Of a stretch of DNA of 64,000 nt, positions 47,170 through 57,014 are shown piece after piece (the first letter of the stretch is position 1; the number at the start of each line of letters is the position of its first letter). Source of the stretch: Pseudoneurospora amorphoporcata (Eukaryota > Ascomycota > Sordariomycetes > Sordariales > Sordariaceae); assembly GCA_033297205.1 (NCBI GenBank), contig MU859162.1, positions 1-64,000 on the forward strand. Reading direction: 5' to 3'. The position numbers and the translations under genes were made by a program. The notes below the pieces were generated by a model, which was not told where the DNA came from, made no database searches, and saw only the letters and a program-made list of their open reading frames with translations.

Positions 47170-48070
47170 ACGCCATGTTTGTTTGTACAAGTGTGATACC
47201 CAAGTCTAGGTGAAATGGCTATCATATACTTCCATCATTGCGAGTGTCCAACCGAACTCTGGCGCATCACTGTGTAATGTTCTTCGAGATATGTGAATAT
47301 GCTGCAATCTGTAATTGAGACGTCCAGCTTCAAGCATTGTTGGTAGGTCCACGTATCACCGTACTGGCGCAGAGAAGTCAAGCATTCAATGTACCAATTG
47401 GTACTTCTAAGATGAGAACCCTGACGACTCGAAGCTCCAAGGTTTCGTGGAGCTTCCCATCTTACAATTGAAGGCCCACTCAACAACCAATCAGGTGGGT
47501 CCTTGGCCGGCGACGCTTGGACCCACTCACGTTCATCGATAAAAGGTTGAGTTCTGCACTCGGCACAAATTTTTCCTCCTGCACACTCTTCTCCAGTTCT
47601 TTGGCAGCGACTCCTCAACGCCTGGCTTCAGCTTCTCCAAGGGGAAGATCGCGATGGCCTCGTGAAGATGGTTACTGTCGAGACCCAATGGGCTCTTGCA
47701 AAGCTGTTATTATGCTTTGAGCAGTTGCTCTCGTCACTAGTGCGATCTGCACGTGACGGAGACAATTCGACGATGCGCCGGTCTTGAAACCCCGAGTTTC
47801 TGAGCGAGATGACGCATTTCCTAACGAACAACCACCAGCAAATCCTCAATTGGTAAGTCTACACTCCAAACCACCCAGTTGGTTTTCCTACACCACGGCT
47901 CGGATGATGCATTAAATTATTTGCTACTCTGAAGTACATTGATGTCTCAATAATCACCAAGATCTCTGACTATCCAGCCAACAATCACTTCGTCTTCTTC
48001 ATGATCCTTTTGCGTTCAAGAAGGCTAACAAGATAAAAAGGGTTTGACAGGGTCTGATCCAGCGATAACA
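47170..48070. other. Region between dynamitin and the molybdopterin synthase subunit
   Basis: No complete gene is seen. The right part is the probable leader of the next gene, with a GTAAGT donor at 47853 and a GCTAAC branch plus GACAG acceptor ending at 48050. Confidence 0.4.
47809..48057 (+). promoter_or_regulatory. Possible spliced uORF in the molybdopterin synthase subunit leader
   Basis: An ATG at 47809 opens a short frame. If the 47853-48050 intron is removed it becomes a 16-codon frame ending at TGA 48055-48057, 13 bases before the main ATG. If the intron is kept it ends at 47856. The intron signals (GTAAGT, GCTAAC, GACAG) are good, but transcription of this leader is inferred. Confidence 0.35.
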
Positions 48071-48370
48071 ATGAGCGCGCCGAAACCCCCAAAGGGGCAC
48101 TTCAACCTCCTTTACTTCGCAAGTGCTAGCTCCCACACGGGCAAGGATATGGAAGCTCTGCCGGCGCCGCTGCCCTTGCGGAAACTCTTCGACACCCTCG
48201 AGGAGCGGTACCAGGGTATTCGAGCAACCGTGCTTGATCACAGCCTGGTCACGATAAACTTGAGTTACGTGGACATGCCGAGCAGCGAAGATAAAGACGG
48301 CGAGGACAACGCTGTTGTTATACAAGAGGGGGACGAGGTGGCTATCATCCCTCCGGTTAGCTCCGGTTGA
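48071..48370 (+). CDS. Molybdopterin synthase small subunit (MOCS2A/MoaD/CnxG type)
   Basis: The ubiquitin-fold sulfur carrier of molybdopterin synthase. As a C-terminal thiocarboxylate it supplies sulfur to precursor Z in molybdenum cofactor synthesis, needed for nitrate reductase. A single exon of 99 residues, normal for the family. NLLYFASASSHTG is the first beta strand and loop, LRKLFDTLEERYQGI the helix, and EGDEVAIIPPVSSG the conserved C-terminal strand and tail. The end is Ser-Gly, whereas bacterial and animal members end Gly-Gly; the terminal glycine that carries sulfur is present. The start at 48071 is the first ATG before the conserved fold. Confidence 0.88.
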   Translation: MSAPKPPKGHFNLLYFASASSHTGKDMEALPAPLPLRKLFDTLEERYQGIRATVLDHSLVTINLSYVDMPSSEDKDGEDNAVVIQEGDEVAIIPPVSSG

Positions 48371-49114
48371 GAGCGGGGGGTACGTACGGACGCTGTCCAC
48401 TATACAAAGAAATAGAACGTCAGTGTTTGAACTACAGAATATGTCCATTGTGCGAAGCTTGCTGTTTCGATGGAAGTCGCGTATAGATTCCTTTGATGTA
48501 TGTTGTTCATGATTCAGTCTTCCAACAACTTCCCGTCGGAGAAAGCTGTCTGTCTCAACCCGATCCGCGCATTCCGTTCCATCACCCCCACACTTGAATG
48601 GTTTGTGGTGAACAACATCCCGCAGGACCATCATTCTTTTGATATACATTGGAATGATATCATTCTTTCTCAGGAGCAAAAATGGTCTGCGATCGGCTAG
48701 ATACCCCCCCTCCCTTCCGCTGTTCGAGACTTCCCGTCGCTAACATAGCTACTGCCCGCTGATACCTACCCCGCAATCACGGTCAACTGTACGCGAACTG
48801 GAATGAGCTGTACCCAACGCTGCCATAGTCACCAGTGGAGTAAGCTGTTAGCAGGCCAGCCCTCGTCTCACCTCCTTAATTGCCTTGTCCACCGGGCGCC
48901 CCGTACGCTTCTTATTACACCGGACCCGGCACCGCAAAGGGGTTGTTATTACTGTAGAGTACCTCTATCCTTCTCGTTGCTACCTTACCTCTCTCTCACT
49001 TGTAAACAGCACACCAGAAGCTCAGAACATCACCAGCCCAACTTTCATCGATACCCAAGACAGACACATCCCGTCTACGCAAACCACCCGTCAGCCCATC
49101 TCGAAACCGAAACC
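48371..49114. other. Intergenic region after the molybdopterin synthase subunit
   Basis: No gene is supported. It holds the 3' end of the previous gene and the promoter and leader of the next. Confidence 0.45.
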
Positions 49115-50436
49115 ATGGCGTCATCGCTGAGAGAGCTCGAGGCCGATCCGGCCCTCTACATCTATACCTCTCTGACGGCCGGCTCGTCGCACATCGTGAC
49201 AGCCACCTCCCGGCTCGAGACCATCCTTCGAGCCAACCGCATCCCGTTCAAGGCCGTGGACATGGCGACAAATGACAAGGCGCGCATGCTCTGGGGTCGC
49301 CGTGCCGGCAAGGACCCGAACGGCCGTGTGCGCAAGCTGCCGGCTCTGGTGCAGGAGGGTTTCGTCGTGGGTGTAAGTCAGCTTGTCACACCACCCGCAC
49401 CACCGGCACCACCTTTTTCTCCCAACCAACCAAGCCGCTGTCTTCTCATATGAACGAACATTTCTAAAACTAACTCTAATACTTGCAGGACATCGTCGAA
49501 ATCGAAGAATGGAACGAATACGGCGAGCTCAAGCAACACGTCACCATCTATCAAGACGAATTCACTCAGCCGCCCATTGGCTCCGTTCCGCCTAAACCCA
49601 AGTACGGCAAGAAGAAGAAGAAGCAGCCTGATGCTGCTGCCGATGCCGCCAGTGCAGAAGCGAGCGGAAGCGCCACATCAAAAGCCAAGAACGGCGCGAC
49701 AGAGTCTGCCCCCGCTCAGATGGGAGCGCTGCCGATTCGTACCCTAGCTGAAGAAGCCGCCGCAAAGGCCAAGGAGAAGGTAGCAGCTGCGGCAAAGACC
49801 GCGACAAAGGCCGTGAGCAGTGCAGTGGAGCCCAAAGAAGAGGAGAAGGGGGATAACCAAAAGGAGGAGCAGAAGGAAGAAGATGGCAAGAAGGCGGATG
49901 TTGACAGGGCAGAGGCAGAGAAGCCGGTGACAGCAGCAGCATTAGCACCATCCGCGACTATCGAGCCCGCCGCCGCGGCAAGCAAGACCCCCAAATCGGC
50001 GACCGTGGAAGACGAAGAGAATGCAGAGGGTGGAAAGAAGCCTACGGCGGCAACGACGGAAACAACCCCCGCAACTCCGAAGGAGCCAACAGCAGCAAGA
50101 GAAGAGACGACAAAAAAACCAACAACAAAATCCCCAACCACAACAACCAACCCCATCCCAATCCCAGCTCCCAGTTCTCCTGCAGCTGCTCAACCTTCAG
50201 TTCCGGCAGCAGCCTTTGGTCTGCAATCGCCCACCTCAGGCGGGTGGAAGGACGACAGCGGCGCGTCGCTGACGGTACAGTCGCCTACGTCAACGACATG
50301 GCAGCCGACGGACGTGGATGCGCCGATCACTTCATTGCAGGGGGCGCTGATAGCTAGTGCATCGGAGGAGGAGATCAAGCAGATTGAAAGGGCACAGACG
50401 ATTAAGGAAGTTCCTGATGAGGAGGTTGACGAGTAG
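49115..50436 (+). CDS. SH3BGR-like (glutaredoxin-fold) protein with a long low-complexity tail
   Basis: Two exons, 49115-49372 and 49489-50436, give 401 residues. The first ~100 residues form a thioredoxin/glutaredoxin-like domain of the SH3-binding glutamic-acid-rich type: ALYIYTSLTAGSSHIVTATS is the first strand and helix, ETILRANRIPFKAVDMATND the second, and KLPALVQEGFVVGDIVEIEE the conserved cis-proline region and last strand. There is no CxxC redox pair, so an enzymatic thiol role is unlikely. The remaining ~300 residues are Ala/Lys/Glu/Thr/Pro-rich and surely disordered, with a small conserved-looking end (SEEEIKQIERAQTIKEVPDE). Intron: GTAAGT to CTTGCAG with a CTAAC branch. Biological role unknown. 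Confidence 0.8.
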
Positions 50437-50822
50437 GGGAGGAGACGTAATGTGGTGGAGAAGGGGAAGGGTGGATTGTAGGTGATAATTAAAGAGAGTA
50501 TAACATTCTGTTGATATCCAGGAGGTAGCGCAGATACATAATAAGAACCACAACCACACACATCTACTACACAGGCAGCTTCCGACTAACGGCCACGAAA
50601 ACTTCAACGTTCTCCATCATCGTCTATGGTGTTTGATTATTTACTTTGGACCTCGCCTTTAATGCACCTCCCCAATTTCTATAGACATATATATCCAAAA
50701 GGTAAGTTAGGTAGTCAGTCCCATTCCGTCTTAAATAAGTATATGCTCTCTCTCCTCTTCCCATGCTATACAAAATCATACCCGAAGCTCTTCAGTCCCC
50801 TCAACCACTCCTAACTAACCTC
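50437..50822. other. Convergent 3' region, SH3BGR-like / PEX6
   Basis: A 386-base gap between two genes that end toward each other. It must contain both 3' ends; no other feature is seen. Confidence 0.5.
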
Positions 50823-53800
50823 CTAATCATACAACCCCTCATCCTCATCTCCTCCCGCCTCCTGAAAGGGGGAAACGACTTCCTTGCTCTTCCCCTTACC
50901 AGCACCATTGGCCTCACTTTCCACCGCCTTTCCCTTTCCCTTCCTATCCTTCCTCGAGTTGGATCCAGCGCCGTCATCACCCATGGTGATAGCCAACGTC
51001 CCATTATCATTCTCCCCATGTCCATTGACCCCATTAGCCTCCTTCTTCTTATCCTTATCCTTAGCCCCCTCAAACATAGCCCTAACCTGCTCATAATGCT
51101 CCAATTCACCCGCACTAACCGAGGGTATCAGCTCCCTGTGCGCATCCAAAAAGTCCTGCTCCGTGACCATGACGGAAATATCCTCCTTGGTGGCGTAGTG
51201 GTCAAAGAAGTAAGCCGTCGACACTTGTTTGCCCTCGGGACCGGCGGCGGCGTTGAGTTCCTTAATCTTGGTGTCGACGAGGGTGGCTTGGCGGGTGACG
51301 GCCTTCAGCATGGCGTCGGAGCAGAGGGCGTAGAAGTCGGCGCCGGTGTAGGTGAAGGGGAGACGCTCGGCGACGGAACGGAGGGAGACGGTTGGGTGGA
51401 GGGTGAATCTGTAGGTAATTGAATTAGTATTGGATTTTGCAAGGGAGAAAGGGGGGAAGGAAGGGGGGAGGAGAAATACGCACTTCCTAGTCAAAGCCTC
51501 CATGATAGTCACCTGCTTGTCGTGCGTGTCCGAGACACCCAGGTACAACATCTTATCGAAGCGACCGGGTCTCAGCAGCGCCGGATCCAGCAGATCAGGT
51601 CTATTGGTCGCACCAATGACAAACACACCGCCGCCTCCACCTTCGCCGCCCGACATGCCGTCGAGCTCCGCCAACAACTGCGACACGATACGATCCATGA
51701 CACCACCGCTGTCGCCCTGGTTACCTCTCTTGGGGGCGACGGAATCCAACTCGTCGAAGAAGACGACGCAGGGGCGAGCATCACGGGCGCGCTGGAACAC
51801 CCTCCGCACGTTGGCTTCGGACTCACCGATGTACATGTTCAACAGCTCGGGACCCTTGACGGAGAAGAAGTTGAGGCTGTACTCGGTGGCGATGGCCTTG
51901 GCCAGAAGCGTCTTGCCGGTACCGGGAGGTCCGTAGAACAGGATACCGGAGCGCTTCTTCATGCCCTTGGCGAACAGCTCGGGACGCTCGAGCGGCAGCT
52001 GGATGGTCTCGGTGATGGCGTCCTTGACGTTGCCGAGACCTCCGACGTCGTCCCATGTGACGTTGGGGATCTTGGGCGCGCCGATGGAATCGGCAAAGTT
52101 CTTGCGAGCGGCATCGACGGCTAGTTCGAAATCCTGCTTGGTCAGGCCGGAGGCGGCAGGGCCACCGGCGAGCTGGACGTCACGGAAGGTGATGCTGCCA
52201 GTGGACTTGGCGGTAAGCTTCTCGAGGCGGGATCGCTGGGCAACCAAGGCACGGTCAACAACGTCGACGAGATCGCCCGCTACGAGGGCGGCGGTCTTTA
52301 GGGCGATACCGCTGAGATCCACCTCAATGTCAAGACCGATGCCACGGTCGGCGAGAATGGAGCTGAGGATGCCCTCTCTCTCTTGCTCGTCGGGGGCGTT
52401 CATCTCCAACTCATGGGTGAAGAGGGCACGGATGCCGTCAGGGACCTTCTCGACCTCGGTGGTGGTGGCGATCAATACCCTAGCGTCGGCCAAGATCTCC
52501 TTGATAGAAGAGACCATGCGGTCCGCAGTAAGGGCTTCAATGTGGCGGACCAGAAGGACGCATGATTCGGGACCACAGCTCATGGCGCGTTCGGCGCGCG
52601 ATGTCAGGAACCCCGCAGTCTTGACATCGCTGCCACCTCCACCGCCGCCATCGTTTACAATGTCATAAGCGTCTATCGCGAACGTGTGCAGGCCGATATC
52701 TGAACAGGCTTGCATGGCTGTGGCTGCCTTGCCGATGTGCCTTTGCGTCGAGACGAGGAGGATGGCCAGTGGTGGCAAGTTGAGATGAAGTGCGGGTTTG
52801 CTGGTGGCCGCAGCCATGAGTTCGCGGAGTTTCCTCCTGAGGGATGAGACATACTGCTTCTCGGGTTCCAGTGTTTGCAGTTGAGCGGGTGACCCAGGGC
52901 TTTGGTTGTGCTTGGGAAGCTTCTTGATACCCAGGTAATACTGCCAACAGTTTGATATCGTACCCGGGACGCGGCCTGTGACAGATCCTGTCTGTTCCAG
53001 ATGCGTGAGGGAGATGTCTACACAGGCAATTCCGCCCCACGGGTCCTCTTCCTCCTCGCCGTCGACGGTTTCTGTGACGTCTTGCTTCATCGCCTGGACG
53101 TGACCAACCCTGAACCAAGCAACATCATCGTAATGCAGGCTCTGTCCAGGTCGTGTCGCAGCAATCAGGCCCAGGACCTCGTCGATGGCAGAATCCTCTC
53201 CAGGGATTGTGCTCTCCTGAAGAGCCTTGCCCAACTGGGTGTCAATGGGCACAGCAATGAGGTCTCCGGTCTTGAGAACCCGCAACCTCCTCTCAAAGTA
53301 GTGTTTCAGGCCAGCCATGACAGCAGACTGCACGTCCCTCTCGACTGCCGTGGGTGTCCTCACATGTTGCAGGATCACCTCGCGAGCAAAAGGGGGCTTC
53401 AAGGATGAGCTGGTCTTTGACTGGGCCGCGATGCCCTTCATGATCGAGCTCGAAGGGCGTTTGATGGGTGATAGAAGAAGGTAAGGAGGGTTGTCCAAGT
53501 TTGCGAGCAGAATAGGAGAGGTATAAACCGGTGGGCTCGCCTTTTGTGACTGCGCCTCAAAGAAGGACGAGTTCCGGCTATCACTCCTAGAGTGGTGTAT
53601 CCTGGTCGCCGAGCGGCTCGAATAACCTTCAGGCAGGCCGAAAACCCTCGCGGGTCTCCAGTTGATCTCGTCTGCTTCTTGCTGCACAAAGCTTCCCAGG
53701 CCAAATGCGCCGAGTCCGTTAGAAGGAGGTTCAGAGGCCGCCTCAACTCGTACCCAGTCGCCAGAGAAGCAGCCCACCCTGGTGAGGTCCCTCATATCCA

Positions 53801-55104
53801 CATATATGTGTGCTTCCTCGTCATCTTCGGGCGTAGGTTTAGGGTGGAGCAGCTCGGGTGGGATAGGCTTCATCAACCCCTGCGCTTTGAAGAGCCGGCC
53901 ACGAGGTCGGTCTGGTCTGGCGGTGGTGGCAGTATAACTAGAGATAACTGACCCAGGACCGGTGGTCTTCCTCCCCCTAACCGTCATAGGGGTGCCCGTT
54001 CCTATGGTAGATTGGCCCGTGACCGTGGTGGGCAGAGTGGGGACTTGAAGGGATATCATTTCGTCCATGGAATCATCTGACAGATTGTCCTCCTCTTCCG
54101 CAACTTGTGGCTCGAACTCGGTATCGTCTGCGTCTGTTTCGACCGTTTGGGCATCGGTCTTTCCCTCGCGTTCGTCCTCGGCCGCCGAGAAGTAGGCATC
54201 TTCGTCGTCTTCGGCCACTCCGTTCGGTTTACGACCCTGTTGCTGTGTTGGCGCAGAGTTGCGCTTGCTCTTGCTTGTGCGCGTTCTCGACACGATGATC
54301 TTTGTAGTAGCGGCGAGAATACCCTGTGCCACGGGTTCGCAGAGCGTTATCCTTCCTGGGACCGGAGGTTGGTGGGTAACTGGGTGAGGCGGTAGTGGCA
54401 ACGGGAAAAGATCCCCAGAGTGGACAATCTTCAAGGTGCCAAGGGCAGTGCGCAGAGCAGCTGTCAAGTGTTCCTCGGGGGTAGCATCCGCACGAGCCTT
54501 GCCCTTGCCGTTCACTGGGTGTTCGCGGAAGAAGGTCCCCTCCCCATTCTCCAGTCTCTTAGCCAGCTCTCCGTCAAGGCTCACAAAGACGGTATCCAGC
54601 TCAATGGCCGAAACATCCAGGATCAAGATCTCAATGCCACCCTTGTTATGACCGGAGAGCTTCGAGGGCGCAACCTGCTGGAGGTGTGTCGCGAATGACT
54701 GGAGGGCGAGCGAGGAGGGCGAGAACTGTACGGTGGACGGCGCAACGGTGGAAGATCGTGTGACAGGTATAATGGACCAGTTGTTGGCCTCGGGAGTCTG
54801 GCTCGGTGCCCACGGAGCGATTGCGACATGAACAGTGTCTTGACTGTCTCCATCTGTCAAGCCAGATGGCCAATTAGTCAGAGCTCATGATACAAGACAG
54901 GACGAAACCACAATAGGGGCAAACGTGTTACGTACTAGCCCAGAGATGAGGGAAGAGGTCGGCGAAGAGGTCGGTAGCAATGACACCAACGTCGCCCTTG
55001 ACATGAGCGTCGAGTACCAATTTGGCTGTCAAGGCGGGCTTGTCCTGTCTGCGTCTTCGGACCCTTTTCCTGCTCGAGGCAGGGGTCGAGTTGGGGACGG
55101 TCAT
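50823..55104 (-). CDS. pex6: PEX6, AAA ATPase of the peroxisomal importomer
   Basis: With PEX1 it forms the hexameric motor that pulls ubiquitinated PEX5 out of the peroxisomal membrane. Exons 55104-54936, 54853-51484 and 51408-50823 give 1374 residues, the length expected for filamentous fungi. The N-terminal domains are long and partly disordered. The first AAA domain is degenerate, with no GKT loop (LAILLVSTQRHIGKA). The second is complete: Walker A GPPGTGKT at 1031-1038, Walker B CVVFFDELDS (Asp1090, Glu1091), sensor ATNRPD, and the paired arginines in LLRPGRFDK. The tail is charged and low-complexity. The start exon reads MTVPNSTPASSRKRVRRRRQ. The last intron (51483-51409, 75 nt) is a multiple of three without a stop, so unspliced RNA stays in frame. 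The identity is firm. Confidence 0.95.
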
Positions 55105-57014
55105 TGCAGAGGTGCGTCGGTGTTGTTGGTGTAAGACAGAGGCACGGTAGCAAATCGGAGCCGGTGCTCAGGACTTGAGATGGGAGATGGAATGATGGAT
55201 AGTCGGTCGGCGCAAAGTAGTCGGCTCCTGAGAGTAAAGTGTTGTGGTTCGGTTCGGTAGTAAGGTATAATTATTATTTACGGCCCATGCCGGTCGAAGT
55301 CCCCCACAACTAGCGTGTACACCGCGGAAGTGATTTGGAGTTCAGCAGCTGCAACGAAACACGGCGGAGACGCTGCCGAACCGAAGCCAGGGGCGCGTGG
55401 CAATCCGGGATTGAGTGGCTTGAATTGCGATTTGGAGTACAGTTGATTAATAGAAGAGATGGCGTCGCAAACACCAAAAGAATTATCCGGACCAGCAACG
55501 GGCGTGGTTTTGGAGAGAGGAGATGCTGTTCGGTTCGGTTGATCCCCAAATGGCCAGCGCGGTCATTCGCTGGACGCCGACGGGAATGTCTTGTTCTTCC
55601 CCGGCCACTCCTCCTTGGCCGAGGCACATGGCCGGGCCCGCACAGCGGTAAGGAGCTGTTACGTAAACCTGGGGTTAGGGTTGGGTGAGTGTTTGGAGAC
55701 CGTATCGAATGATAGTATCCTCTAGTCTACACTGCCAGCATTGCAATGTCTTTGAGTATTAGCAGTAGATCATATGATAGCACCAAGACATAACCAAGGT
55801 ATCACTGCTTCGAGTCCAATGATTGTTCGTTCGCGGTAATATCATGGGAATGGGAGCAGTGACCCTGAAGATCCGAGACTCTATGGCAACTGAGTGGATA
55901 TCAGCTTCCATGGCTTGGGGCATTGGATGAAAGCGGCCCCAACCCCAACCCCAGTGTATGGGATCCACATTTTAACTTGCCTCTTGCTTCAACTTCAATT
56001 TTCGAAATCATGTCAGTCGTTCTCGCCACAGACGAGCCGTTTAGGGTCTTCGAAGCCATAAGAGTGTATCGAAACCACTACACATGCCAAGCTTCTTGAC
56101 TTTTGATGTTCCTCTTCTGGTGCCTGGACTTGTCAGGGTTCACTTGGCGTGCGCTCCCAGCAACTTGGATCTCCACATTTCTCACATGTCTCTCCCTTGT
56201 CACCCCCCACATGGCCGCCCACAGCTGCATGCAGTGTGACGCACTTTTCAACAGTTTGGGCGGGCTTTGGAAGGATATTACGGTATCCTTATGGGAGTCA
56301 ATTGGATCTTGTTGTTTCAGGAGACAGAACCATAACATCACCCTTTGCTATACCGTCCAACCCAATTGGATGACTGAACTGTCTCTTTAAAGTACTAAAC
56401 ACTGAAGAACGGACAATAAATGCACTCGATTGTTGGCTTCGGGTTTCCTATCAAGCATCAAGTTTTGTGACGGAATTTCAATGTGGTTGGACGCATCTCC
56501 AGTTGCATTGTTTCAACTTGCCCACAACCATGGACACTCCTGCCAAACAACCTGGAAACCGGCTTTGTGTCACAGCCAAGTTACGTCCGCACTGCATCGT
56601 ACAAGACCCAACCCTCTCCATCCCTTACACTGTGCTTCGCCTCAAAGCTTCCCCCTTCCAGGCGAACCAGGTTTCCATCATGACGTTGATGGCGCAACAC
56701 TCGGACGGCGCGACACGGAGGATGTACTTCTGCGGTTGCACTAGAAATATTTGACTTGTCTGTTTACCTCTTCAACAACAATCCTTTCCTTGTCTGGTCT
56801 AAACCCAAGACCAACCTCGAGTTTTTCTCTCTCTCTTTTTATTATTGCGGTCCCTTCAGAGTCTTGAGTCTTTATATCGTTGAGCACCCAACACTTATTT
56901 GGGGCAGGACCATGTCAATATACCTTTCTCTTATCTTCAAGGAACTTTTGGACAAGTGAACAACACCAACCAGCAGTACTTGGTCGAATATCGAAACGAA
57001 CATCCACAACCGCC
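55105..57014. other. Divergent region between PEX6 and the lipase-like gene
   Basis: About 1.9 kb with no supported gene. It should hold both promoters. Short frames around 56100-56750 show no domain. Confidence 0.45.

Noticed and set aside
47235..47618. 127-codon minus-strand frame between dynamitin and the molybdopterin synthase subunit
   Set aside because: It opens with TTG, not ATG, has no recognisable domain, and lies where the dynamitin 3' end is expected.
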